From Inquilinus sp042743185 (GTDB lineage: Bacteria; Pseudomonadota; Alphaproteobacteria; DSM-16000; Inquilinaceae), in NCBI RefSeq assembly GCF_042743185.1, contig NZ_JBHYMS010000028.1:20804-84803 (forward strand): a DNA stretch of 64,000 bases, in the 5' to 3' direction. The position numbers and the translations under genes are program-made. Numbering within the stretch: position 1 is the first letter of the stretch; each line of letters begins with the position of its first letter. Of the stretch, positions 33,835 through 42,586 are shown one piece after another. A model generated the notes under the pieces. That model worked only from the letters and a program-made list of their open reading frames with translations, searched no databases and was not told the origin of the DNA.

Positions 33835-35745
33835 TCAGGACGGGTCGACCCAGAAGGTGTCGGGGTGGTAGATCCCGAAATGCGCCCCGGGGTCCCAGGA
33901 GAAGATGCCCTTCTCCGGCACGTTGTGCAGCCGGGCCTTGACCACGACCGGCTGCAGCACGCCCTGCACCGTGCCGATCGAGGTCACCTCGTCCGACTGG
34001 ATCCTGATCATCTCGCGGACGATGGCGTCGCGGCGGGCCGCATCGGTGGTGCCGCGCCATTCGTCGTAGAGACCCATCAGCTTTTGGCCGAACTCGGCAT
34101 CCGGCTTCTCGCCGGCGGCGCCGGCGGTCTGCACGTACTGGCCCCATTTCGGGTATTGCAGCCAGTTCTGGTCGACCGGCGCCAGCTGCGAGGGCACGGT
34201 CGTCGGCGTGATCAGGCCGTTGTCCCAGCCGGTCCACACCGACATCACCGTGTCGCCGGCGAAGATCCGCTGCAGGAACACGTCGCGCTGCGACTGGGCG
34301 GTGTGAAGGGAGATGCCGATCTTGGCCCAGCTCTCGCGGACCAGCTGCAGGATGTCGGTCTCGAGAGTGCGCTCGCCGGCGCTCTCGACCACGATCTCCA
34401 GCCGCTTGCCGTTCGGCATCAGCCGGACGCCGTCGCCGTCGCGCTTGGTCAGGCCGATCTCGTCCAGCAGGGCGTTGGCTTTCTCCGGATCGAACGTGGC
34501 CCATCCGGTCGCCAGCGCCTCGTCGTAATAGGGCGATTCCGGCAGCACCGTGTTCTGGCTCGGCCGGGCCTGGCCGAAGAACACGGTCTGGTTGATCTCG
34601 TCGCGGTCGATGCCGAGCGACAGGGCGCGGCGGAAGCGGACGTCGCGGTTGAGAACCCGCCAGTCCTTGTCGTTGCAGTTCAGGTTCGGATAGAGGGCGA
34701 CCTCGGAGCCGAGCGCCGTCGGCCACAGCCGCACCTTGTAGCCGCCTTTCTGTTCCCCGGCCTTGAGGAAGCTGATGTTGTCGAAGCGCAGGCCGCGCGC
34801 CTGCAGGTCGGCCTCGCCGGTGCCGGTCTTGGCCGGGATCAGCGAGCCCTCGACCACGTTGACGATGACCCGGTCGAGATAGGGCAGCTGCCGGCCCTGG
34901 CCGTCGACCCGGTGGTAATAGGGGTTGCGGACGAAGACGAAGCGCTCCGCCGGCGCCTTGGTGGTGTTGACCCAGGGCTCCAGCACCGGCAGGTCCGTAT
35001 TGGCCGAATCGATCAGCTTCTCGCGCTGCTTGTACAGGGCGACCCAGTTGCGGGCGCCGGCTTGCTTGACCAGCACGTCCAGCGCGGCGGAGTCGGTGTA
35101 TTTCTTGTGGAACTGCTTCAGGTAATGCGCTGGCGCGAAGATGTAGAGCGGCGCCGGTCCGGCGAGCGCCGGCAGGAAGTCCGGGTTCGGCTTGGACCAG
35201 GAATAGCGGACGGTCTGCGCGTCCGGGAACTCGACCTTCGGCTGCTCGCCGTCGACCAGCAGCCGGGTGTCCGGGCCGTAGGGCATCAGCTCCTTGTCCA
35301 GCGACACGTCCTCCCAGAAGTAGCGGAAGTCGTCGCTGGTGAAGGGCTGGCCGTCGGACCATTTGTGGCCCGGCCGCAGATGCAGCGTGAACACCTTCTC
35401 GCCGTCGACATCGACCGACTGCAGGATGTCCGGATGCAGCTTGAAGTCCGGTCCGTAGCCGACAAGCCGGGCATAGCTGTAGGTGTTCATGATCCGGATG
35501 TCGCGGGCCCGGCCGGCCATCCAGTTGATCTCGCCGCCCGGCTTGCCGGGCTCCTTCCGCTCCGCCGCCAGGTCGACCACCGACGGCACTTCCGGCACGC
35601 GCTGCGCCACCGGCGGCAGCTTGCCGGCCGCCACATCCTGCTCGTACATCGGCGTCTCGACCAGCGTCGCGGCGCCGGCCGGGACGGCAACAGCCATCGC
35701 GACGGCAGCCGCGGCGGCCGTGGCCAAACGTGAAATCCAGGTCAT
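33835..35745 (-). CDS. ABC transporter substrate-binding protein, oligopeptide family 5
   Basis: The 636-aa protein has a signal peptide (about 1-25, ending AGAA) and the SBP_bac_5 fold: INWMAGRARDIRIMNTYSYARLVGY, FTLHLRPGHKWSDGQPFTSDDFRYFWEDV, and VRFRRALSLGIDRDEINQTVF, all characteristic of family 5 binding proteins. Size is at the upper end, as in the YejA-like/microcin C group. No permease or ATPase gene is adjacent, so its transporter partner lies elsewhere or it works as an orphan. It ends at a good terminator. Confidence 0.92.
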   Translation of the reverse strand: MTWISRLATAAAAAVAMAVAVPAGAATLVETPMYEQDVAAGKLPPVAQRVPEVPSVVDLAAERKEPGKPGGEINWMAGRARDIRIMNTYSYARLVGYGPDFKLHPDILQSVDVDGEKVFTLHLRPGHKWSDGQPFTSDDFRYFWEDVSLDKELMPYGPDTRLLVDGEQPKVEFPDAQTVRYSWSKPNPDFLPALAGPAPLYIFAPAHYLKQFHKKYTDSAALDVLVKQAGARNWVALYKQREKLIDSANTDLPVLEPWVNTTKAPAERFVFVRNPYYHRVDGQGRQLPYLDRVIVNVVEGSLIPAKTGTGEADLQARGLRFDNISFLKAGEQKGGYKVRLWPTALGSEVALYPNLNCNDKDWRVLNRDVRFRRALSLGIDRDEINQTVFFGQARPSQNTVLPESPYYDEALATGWATFDPEKANALLDEIGLTKRDGDGVRLMPNGKRLEIVVESAGERTLETDILQLVRESWAKIGISLHTAQSQRDVFLQRIFAGDTVMSVWTGWDNGLITPTTVPSQLAPVDQNWLQYPKWGQYVQTAGAAGEKPDAEFGQKLMGLYDEWRGTTDAARRDAIVREMIRIQSDEVTSIGTVQGVLQPVVVKARLHNVPEKGIFSWDPGAHFGIYHPDTFWVDPS

Positions 35746-35965
35746 CTGCCTACCCTGTTGTGGGTTTTGGTCGTTTCCCTCGAAGACCGGCAGTATCGGC
35801 CCCGCGGGTGGGGATTGTGAAGCGGGACAATTGGGGCAGGGCGACGACGCGCCACCCTTCTCCAGAATCCATCCGGAACGGAACGGGTCTTCGGAAAGTC
35901 ATTACGGGTGAGACCGTCAGCACTTGCGCACGGGCGGCACCGTAGGGACGAACGGAGACGGCGTG

Positions 35966-36406
35966 ATGTCGAATTCGATCTGGAAACGCTACGGCTATGG
36001 ATGGGTGACGCTGGGCTTCTTCGTCATCTCGCTGATCGGGCACTGGCTGTTCGGCTGGTTCGCCTATGTCGACGAGCAGCGGCAGCACGGGGCCGCGCCG
36101 GAGATCGCGGCCTATGTCGTCGAGATGTCGCGCGACACGCTGGAGAACTGGCAGTCGGAATTCCTGCAGCTGCTCTGGCAGATCGGCGGCCTGGCCTTCC
36201 TGCTCTATGTCGGCTCGCCGCAGTCCAAGGAGGGCGACGACCGGATGGAGGCGAAGCTGGACGCCATCCTCGCCGCGGTCGAGCCGGACCGGGCCGACGC
36301 GCTGATCGACGAGATCGACCGCGACTATGCCGGCCGGCACACCGATCACCGCTGGACCAGGATGGCGGCGTCGGGCGCGCCGTCGCGTCAGCCGCCCTCG
36401 CGGTAG
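35966..36406 (+). CDS. Small membrane protein, probably DUF6766
   Basis: From ATG 35966 the product has 146 residues with two hydrophobic segments (about 9-29 and 65-83). Between them lies a loop with EMSRDTLENWQSEFLQL. The start KRYGYGWVTLGFFVISLIGHWLFGW and the overall pattern fit the DUF6766 family of two-helix membrane proteins; I assign this from memory of the family, so treat it as likely. The soluble tail (90-146) is charged. Its 3-prime end overlaps a convergent small gene. Confidence 0.8.
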   Translation: MSNSIWKRYGYGWVTLGFFVISLIGHWLFGWFAYVDEQRQHGAAPEIAAYVVEMSRDTLENWQSEFLQLLWQIGGLAFLLYVGSPQSKEGDDRMEAKLDAILAAVEPDRADALIDEIDRDYAGRHTDHRWTRMAASGAPSRQPPSR

Positions 36407-36555
36407 TTCCTGCGGACCGCCTCCTCGGAGGCCCGCTTCATCTCCGGGCTGCGGCGGCGACGGCGCCATTGCATGGTGCCGTAGATCATGCCGCCGGCCA
36501 GGATCGCGACCAGCAGCACGTCGATCACCAGCCACAGCCATCCGCCGATATCCAT
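36388..36555 (-). CDS. Small single-span membrane protein, 55 aa
   Basis: Reading the minus strand from ATG 36555 gives 55 residues: MDIGGWLWLVIDVLLVAILA begins one transmembrane helix, followed by a basic stretch (QWRRRRRSPEMKRASEE). An AGGAAGG ribosome-binding site precedes the start by about 2-5 nt. The end overlaps the convergent DUF6766-like gene by 19 bp. The positive-inside pattern suggests the C-terminus faces the cytoplasm. Function unknown. Confidence 0.75.
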   Translation of the reverse strand: MDIGGWLWLVIDVLLVAILAGGMIYGTMQWRRRRRSPEMKRASEEAVRRNYREGG

Positions 36556-36640
36556 AGCCTTCCTGCGCCGTGACCTGGGCGGCGAGCGGCCGCCCTTCAG
36601 AGGGTGACTCCGCGGGCGGTGGTTCGGTTCCCTGGGCGTG

Positions 36641-37759
36641 TCAGGCCGGCCGGATCCGCAGCGCCTCGTCGGCGACGACCTGCTCCTCGTCGGTCGGGAT
36701 CACCAGCACGGCGACACCGCCGCCGGGCATGGCGCCGAGCCAGCCGAGCCGATCGCAGATCCGGGCGCGGATCTCCGGCTGGTGCTCGCCGATGCCGGCG
36801 GTGAAGACCAGGGCGTCGAGCCCGCCCAGCGTGACGGCAAGGGCCGCCACCGCCTGGGCGATGCGGAAGGTGAAGATCTCGACCGCCTCGCGCGCCGCCG
36901 GATCGGCGCTGGCCAGCAGCTCGCGCGTGTCGCCGCTGATCCCGGACAGGCCGAGCAGCCCGGCGCGGTGGTACAGCAGGTCCTCCACCTCCGCGACCGT
37001 CATGCCGCCGGGCCCGAGCAGATGCAGCAGCACGCCGGCGTCGAGCGCGCCGGGCCGGGTCGCCATCGGCACCCCGTCGAGGGCGGAGAAGCCCATCGTC
37101 GTCTCGACGCTGACCCCGTCCCGCAGGGCGCACAGGCTGGCGCCGCTGCCGAGATGGGCGACGACCACACGGCCGGCCGCGATCTCCGGATGGTCGCGGC
37201 GCAGCGTGTCGGCGATGAACCGGTAGGACAGGCCATGGAAGCCGTAGCGCTTGATGCCGCGGTCGTGCAGCGGCCGGGGCAGGGCGAAGCGGCGCACGTG
37301 ATCCGGCTGCCCGGCATGGAAGGCGGTGTCGAAGGAGGCGGTCTGGACGATGCCGGGCCGCAGCGCGCCCATCGCTTCGATCAGCCGCAGCGCCGGCGGC
37401 TGGTGCAGCGGCGCCAGCGGCACCAGCGCCTCCAGCTGCCCGAAGACGTCCCCGGTGACGCGGACCGGGCCGGTGAAGGCCTCGCCGCCATGCACCACCC
37501 GGTGCCCGGCCAAAGCGAGGCCGTCGAGGCCGAGCCGGTCGTCCAGCACGCCCAGGCAGCCGCCGAGCACGGCCTGCAGGTCGCCCGCATCCGCGACGCC
37601 GATGCCGATGGGGTCGGAGACGCCCTCCAGCCGCAGCGCCGGCGGCTGTCCCTTGAGGTCGAGCACGGCCTTGGCGCGGCGCACCGCCCGGCCGTCGCGC
37701 GCTTCGAACAGGCCGAGCTTGATCGAGGAGGAGCCGGCGTTGAGGGCCAGGATCTCCAT
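36641..37759 (-). CDS. ackA: Acetate kinase
   Basis: From ATG 37759 the product has 372 residues, slightly shorter than the usual 400. It shows ILALNAGSSSIKLGLFE, the HRVVHGG signature, VVVAHLGSGASLCAL and FTAGIGEHQPEIR, all diagnostic for AckA. It converts acetyl phosphate and ADP to acetate and ATP. It starts 1 bp after the phosphoketolase stop, so acetyl phosphate from that enzyme is passed directly to ATP synthesis; no phosphotransacetylase gene is present here. Confidence 0.96.
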   Translation of the reverse strand: MEILALNAGSSSIKLGLFEARDGRAVRRAKAVLDLKGQPPALRLEGVSDPIGIGVADAGDLQAVLGGCLGVLDDRLGLDGLALAGHRVVHGGEAFTGPVRVTGDVFGQLEALVPLAPLHQPPALRLIEAMGALRPGIVQTASFDTAFHAGQPDHVRRFALPRPLHDRGIKRYGFHGLSYRFIADTLRRDHPEIAAGRVVVAHLGSGASLCALRDGVSVETTMGFSALDGVPMATRPGALDAGVLLHLLGPGGMTVAEVEDLLYHRAGLLGLSGISGDTRELLASADPAAREAVEIFTFRIAQAVAALAVTLGGLDALVFTAGIGEHQPEIRARICDRLGWLGAMPGGGVAVLVIPTDEEQVVADEALRIRPA

Positions 37760-37760
37760 C

Positions 37761-40121
37761 TCAGTCGAACGGCGCCGCGGTGCCGCGGGCGGGCCAGCTC
37801 CAGTCGGCGACATCCGGCATGTCGCGGCCGTGCTGCCGGACATAGTCGTGATGCTCCGCCAGCCGCTCCTGGAACCGGCGGCGGGCCCGGTCGCCCTCGG
37901 CGCCGAGCTGCGGCAGCCGGTCGATCGCGGCGATGGCCAGGTGGAACCGGTCCAGCTGGTTCAGCACCACCATGTCGAAGGGCGTGGTCGTCGTGCCCTC
38001 CTCGCGATAGCCGTGGACGTGGAAATTGTCGTGGTTGGTGCGCTTGTAGGTCAGGCGGTGGACCAGCTGCGGATAGCCGTGGAAGGCGAAGATCACCGGC
38101 CTGTCCCTGGTGAACAGGGCGGTGAACGTCTCCTCCGGCAGCCCGTGCGGATGCTGCGCCTTCGGCTGCAGCGCCATCAGGTCGACGACATTGACCAGGC
38201 GGATGCGCAGCGCCGGCAGCTGCTCGCGCAGCAGCGACACGGCGGCGACCGCCTCCAGCGTCGGCACGTCGCCGGCGCAGGCCAGCACCACGTCCGGGTC
38301 GCCGTCGCCCTCGTTGCTGGCCCAGCCCCAGCGGCCGATGCCGGCGGCGCAATGGGCGGCGGCGCGGTCGATGTCCAGCCATTGCGGCGACGGCTGCTTG
38401 CCGGCGACGATGACGTTGATCCGGTCATAGGTGCGCAGGCAGTGGTCGGTCACCGCCAGCAGGGTGTTGCCGTCCGGCGGCAGATAGATCCGGACGATGT
38501 CGGCCTTCTTGTTGACCACATGGTCGATGAAGCCCGGATCCTGGTGGCTGAAGCCGTTGTGGTCCTGCCGCCAGACATGCGAGGTCAGCAGGTAGTTCAG
38601 CGACGAGATCGGCTGCCGCCACTCCAGCTCGCGGGTGACCTTCAGCCATTTGGCGTGCTGGTTCACCATCGAATCGACGATGTGGATGAAGGCCTCGTAG
38701 CAGGAGAACAGGCCGTGCCGGCCGGTCAGGAGATAGCCCTCCAGCCAGCCCTGGCACAGATGCTCGCTCAGCACCTCCATCACCCGGCCCTCGGGGGCCA
38801 GGTGCACGTCCTCGGGCAGGATGTCCTCCATCCACACCCGGTCGGTCGCCTCGAACACGGCGTCGAGGCGGTTGGACGCGGTCTCGTCCGGCCCCATCAG
38901 CCGGAACGTCTCCGGGTTCTGCCGGATAACGTCGCGCAGCAGCTGGCCCATGGCGCGGGTGGCCTCGCCGCGGCTGCCGCCCGGGCCCGGCACGTCGAGG
39001 GCGAAGCTGCGGTAGTCCGGAAGCTCGAGTTCCTTCCGCAGGCGTCCGCCATTGGCGTGCGGATTCGCGCCCATGCGCCGGTCGCCCTGCGGCGCCAGCG
39101 CCTGCAGCTCCGGCACCAGCCGGCCGGACTCGTCGAACAGCTCCTCCGGCCGGTAGCTGCGCATCCAGGCCTCGAGCTGGGCGAGGTGCTCCGGCTTGTC
39201 GGCGAGGCCGGACAGCGGCACCTGGTGCGACCGCCAGAACCCCTCGGTCTTCAGCCCGTCGACCTCCTTCGGCCCGGTCCAGCCCTTGGGCGTGCGCAGG
39301 ACGATCATCGGCCAGGGCGGCCGGGCCAGGCCGTCGGCCTGCGTGCCCGCCCGGATCTCGCGGATGCGGTCGACCACGATGTCGAGGGTGGCGGCCATGG
39401 CCTGGTGCGTCGGCGCGGGATCGGAGCCCTCGACGAAATAGGGCTCGTAGCCGAAGCCTTCGAACAGCCGCAGCAGCGTCTCGTCGGTCATCCGGCCGAG
39501 GATGGTCGGGTTGGCGATCTTGTAGCCGTTCAGGTGGAGGATCGGCAGCACCGCGCCGTCGACCCGCGGGTTGAGGAACTTGTTGGAGTGCCAGGAGGCC
39601 GCCAGCGGCCCGGTCTCGGCCTCGCCGTCGCCGATGACGCAGGCGACGATCAGCTCCGGGTTGTCGAAAGCGGCGCCATAGGCATGGGCCAGGGCGTAGC
39701 CCAGCTCGCCGCCCTCATGGATCGACCCCGGCGTCTCCGGCGCGGCGTGGCTGGGGATGCCGCCGGGGAAGGAGAACTGTCGGAACAGCCGGCCCATCCC
39801 CTCCCGGTCCCGACCGATCTCCGGATAGATCTCGGAATAGGTGCCTTCGAGATACGTGTTGGCGACCACCGCCGGCCCGCCGTGGCCGGGGCCGCAGATG
39901 AAGATCATGTCGAGGTCGTCGCGGGCGATCACGCGGTTGAGGTGGGCGTAGATGAAGTTCAGCCCGGGCGTCGTGCCCCAGTGGCCGAGCAGCCTGGGCT
40001 TGATGTGCCCGATCGCCAGCGGCTCTTCGAGCAGCGGGTTGTCGAGCAGGTAGATCTGCCCGACCGACAGGTAGTTCGCCGCCCGCCAATAGGCGTCGAG
40101 CAGCTCCAGCTCCCGTTCCAT
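37761..40121 (-). CDS. xfp: Xylulose-5-phosphate/fructose-6-phosphate phosphoketolase
   Basis: From ATG 40121 the product has 786 residues, normal for phosphoketolases. It has the N-terminal NYLSVGQIYLLDNPLLEEPL and HIKPRLLGHWGTTPGLN, then GDGEAETGPLA in the thiamine-diphosphate site, and LTSHVWRQDHNGFSHQDPGF, which is a family signature. It splits xylulose 5-phosphate (or fructose 6-phosphate) with phosphate to acetyl phosphate plus glyceraldehyde 3-phosphate (or erythrose 4-phosphate). It is followed immediately by ackA. A divergent TPP-enzyme gene starts 181 bp upstream. Confidence 0.97.
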   Translation of the reverse strand: MERELELLDAYWRAANYLSVGQIYLLDNPLLEEPLAIGHIKPRLLGHWGTTPGLNFIYAHLNRVIARDDLDMIFICGPGHGGPAVVANTYLEGTYSEIYPEIGRDREGMGRLFRQFSFPGGIPSHAAPETPGSIHEGGELGYALAHAYGAAFDNPELIVACVIGDGEAETGPLAASWHSNKFLNPRVDGAVLPILHLNGYKIANPTILGRMTDETLLRLFEGFGYEPYFVEGSDPAPTHQAMAATLDIVVDRIREIRAGTQADGLARPPWPMIVLRTPKGWTGPKEVDGLKTEGFWRSHQVPLSGLADKPEHLAQLEAWMRSYRPEELFDESGRLVPELQALAPQGDRRMGANPHANGGRLRKELELPDYRSFALDVPGPGGSRGEATRAMGQLLRDVIRQNPETFRLMGPDETASNRLDAVFEATDRVWMEDILPEDVHLAPEGRVMEVLSEHLCQGWLEGYLLTGRHGLFSCYEAFIHIVDSMVNQHAKWLKVTRELEWRQPISSLNYLLTSHVWRQDHNGFSHQDPGFIDHVVNKKADIVRIYLPPDGNTLLAVTDHCLRTYDRINVIVAGKQPSPQWLDIDRAAAHCAAGIGRWGWASNEGDGDPDVVLACAGDVPTLEAVAAVSLLREQLPALRIRLVNVVDLMALQPKAQHPHGLPEETFTALFTRDRPVIFAFHGYPQLVHRLTYKRTNHDNFHVHGYREEGTTTTPFDMVVLNQLDRFHLAIAAIDRLPQLGAEGDRARRRFQERLAEHHDYVRQHGRDMPDVADWSWPARGTAAPFD

Positions 40122-40302
40122 GGCTTGGTTCTCCGATATCCCGCCCGGTCGTCTTCCCCAGTGATCTGAAGCGGACCGGCGATAATTCCAGGCCGTGCCG
40201 GCCATTCTCCGGAAAACGGTCGGGCCCGGACCGGAACGGCTCGTCCGCGGGCGCTGTTGCCGAACTGAATCCCACTCAGTCTCAGCCATGGGAGAATGCG
40301 CG

Positions 40303-42060
40303 ATGGCCCGCCCGACCGCCGGCGACGTCCTGGTCGAAACCCTGATCGACTGGGGGGTGGACACCGTCTTCGGAATTCCCGGCGACGGCATCAACGGGGT
40401 GATCGAGGCGCTGCGGACCCGGCAGGACCGGATCCGCTTCATCCAGGTGCGGCACGAGGAATCGGCCGCTTTCGCCGCCTGCGCCTACGCCAAATGGACC
40501 GGCAAGCTGGGCGTCTGCCTCGCCACCTCCGGCCCCGGCGGCATCCATCTGCTGAACGGGCTCTACGACGCCAAGCTGGACGGCCAGCCCGTGCTGGCCA
40601 TCACCGGGCTGCAGTTCCACGACCTGGTGCACACCTTCACCCAGCAGGATGTCGAGCTGGACAAGCTGTTCGCCGATGTCGCGGCCTACAACGTCCGGAT
40701 CATGGGGCCGAACCATGTCGAGAACGCGGTCGAGCTGGCCTGCCGGACGGCGCTGGCCCGGCGCGGGGTGGCCCATGTCACCATCCCGGTCGACATGCAG
40801 TCGCAGCCGGTCGAGGCACGGACGCGGTCGGAGCGCAACGTGCCCGGCCACGCCTCCGACGTCATGGCCCCTCCGGCCCAGATGCCGGGCGAGGACCAGA
40901 TCGCGCGCGCCGCCGCGATCCTGAATGCGGGGAAGAAGACGGCGATCCTGGCCGGCCGCGGCGCGCTCGGCGCCCGCGACGTGCTGGAGGCGGTGGCGGA
41001 GCGGCTGGGCGCGCCGGTGATCAAGCCACTGCTCGGCAAGGGCGTGCTGCCGGACGACAGCCCCTGTTCGACGGGCGGCATCGGGCTGCTCGGCACCCTG
41101 CCGTCGCAGGAGGCGCTGGAGGACTGCGACACGCTGCTGATCGCCGGCAGCGCCTTCCCCTATATCGAGTACTACCCGAAGCCGGGGCAGGCGCGGGCGG
41201 TGCAGATCGACCTCGACCCGCAGCGCATCGGCCTGCGGTACCCGGTCGAGGCCGGCCTGGTCGGCGACACGCGGAAGGTGCTGGAGCAGCTGCTGCCACG
41301 CCTGGCCCATCGCGACGACCGCTCCTTCCTGGCCGGGGCGCAGGAGGGAATGAAGGCGTGGAACGCGCTGATGGTCGAGCGCGGCACCCGCCAGGACCAG
41401 CCGATGAAGCCGCAGGTGGTGGCGCATGAGCTGGACCGGCTGCTGCGTCACGACGCCATCGTCGCCACCGATTCCGGCACCATCACCACCTGGGCGGCGC
41501 GGCACCTGACGATGCGGGACGGGATGATGTTCTCCTGCTCCGGCAACCTCGCCTCGATGGCCTGCGGCCTGCCCTATGCCATCGCCGCGGCGGTCGCCTA
41601 TCCGGACCGGCAGGTGGTGTGCTTCATCGGCGACGGCGGGCTGACCATGCTGATCGGCGAGCTGGCCACCTGCGTGAAGTACAACCTCGACATCAAGATC
41701 GTGGTGATCAAGAACAACGCTCTCGGCCAGATCAAGTGGGAGCAGATGGTGTTCCTGGGCAACCCGGAATATGTCTGCGAGCTGCAGCCGGTCGACTTCG
41801 CCGCGGTGGCCCGGGGCTTCGGCGTCGCCGGCTGGTCCGTGGACGACCCGGCCCGCTGCGGCGAGGTGCTGCGCGAGGCGATGGCGGCGCCCGGCCCGGC
41901 CCTGGTCGAGGCCATCGTCGACCCGCACGAGCCGCCGATGCCGGCCAAGGCGACGCTGAAGCAGGCGGCGCATCTGGCGGCGTCCCTGGCCCGCGGCACG
42001 CCGGCCCGGCGCAAGATCGCGATGACGGTCGCCTCCGACACGGTGCGGGAGCTGGTCTAG
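40303..42060 (+). CDS. Thiamine-diphosphate enzyme, pyruvate oxidase/dehydrogenase-like (PoxB type)
   Basis: From ATG 40303 (GGGAGA 7 nt upstream) the product has 585 residues with the three POX/AHAS domains. The cofactor-activating glutamate is in VRHEESAAFAA, and the C-terminal binding motif GDGGLTMLIGELATCVKYN ends in VVIKNN. The class also contains acetolactate synthases and decarboxylases, but HEESAAFAACAYAKWTGK and the C-terminal extension resemble PoxB-like oxidases. Placed opposite phosphoketolase-acetate kinase, it may feed acetate or acetyl phosphate from pyruvate. Confidence 0.88.
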   Translation: MARPTAGDVLVETLIDWGVDTVFGIPGDGINGVIEALRTRQDRIRFIQVRHEESAAFAACAYAKWTGKLGVCLATSGPGGIHLLNGLYDAKLDGQPVLAITGLQFHDLVHTFTQQDVELDKLFADVAAYNVRIMGPNHVENAVELACRTALARRGVAHVTIPVDMQSQPVEARTRSERNVPGHASDVMAPPAQMPGEDQIARAAAILNAGKKTAILAGRGALGARDVLEAVAERLGAPVIKPLLGKGVLPDDSPCSTGGIGLLGTLPSQEALEDCDTLLIAGSAFPYIEYYPKPGQARAVQIDLDPQRIGLRYPVEAGLVGDTRKVLEQLLPRLAHRDDRSFLAGAQEGMKAWNALMVERGTRQDQPMKPQVVAHELDRLLRHDAIVATDSGTITTWAARHLTMRDGMMFSCSGNLASMACGLPYAIAAAVAYPDRQVVCFIGDGGLTMLIGELATCVKYNLDIKIVVIKNNALGQIKWEQMVFLGNPEYVCELQPVDFAAVARGFGVAGWSVDDPARCGEVLREAMAAPGPALVEAIVDPHEPPMPAKATLKQAAHLAASLARGTPARRKIAMTVASDTVRELV

Positions 42061-42092
42061 GCGCGGCCGTCCGAGGCGACGCTCCGGGCGCG

Positions 42093-42308
42093 TCAGGCGA
42101 AGATCGCGATCAGCAGGAGCACGGCCGCGACCAGGAGGCCGACCAGGATCGGCAGCGTCGAGTGGCGGCCGCCCTCCTGCTCCGGCCCGCGCGCCAGGCT
42201 GGTGTCGAGCGCGCTCTCGATCGCCTGCCGCCCCTCTGGCTCGCCCTCCACCGGCCGGCCCACGGCGTCGCCCGGGCCTCGCCGTGCCGTCTCGGGATCC
42301 GACGTCAT
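42093..42308 (-). CDS. Small membrane protein, 71 aa
   Basis: From ATG 42308 the product has 71 residues: a charged, glutamate-rich N-terminal 50 and one hydrophobic helix at the C-terminus (STLPILVGLLVAAVLLLIAIF). It looks like a tail-anchored inner-membrane protein. It is convergent with the TPP-enzyme gene. A shadow frame extends to 42353, but the ATG at 42308 is a cleaner start. Function unknown. Confidence 0.6.
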   Translation of the reverse strand: MTSDPETARRGPGDAVGRPVEGEPEGRQAIESALDTSLARGPEQEGGRHSTLPILVGLLVAAVLLLIAIFA

Positions 42309-42470
42309 GTCTCGTCTCCACCGGCAATCTCCGCGGCGGCCGGACATGGCCACCGCTGACGGATCAATGGCGGCGGGCAGCGTCCCGTTCCGGTCGCATG
42401 GACCGGGCGGTGCCGGTCGTCCCGGACGATGCGGGAAGAACGGCGGCGTCGATGTCGGGGACGGGAAAGA

Positions 42471-42545
<75 letters not shown>

Positions 42546-42586
42546 GCCGCAGGGCGGGCACCCTATACAGGGCGCGCGCCGCAGCG

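Noticed and set aside
37326..40169. 947-codon plus-strand frame opposite phosphoketolase and acetate kinase
   Set aside because: It is antisense to xfp and ackA, which are certain, and shows no domain pattern.
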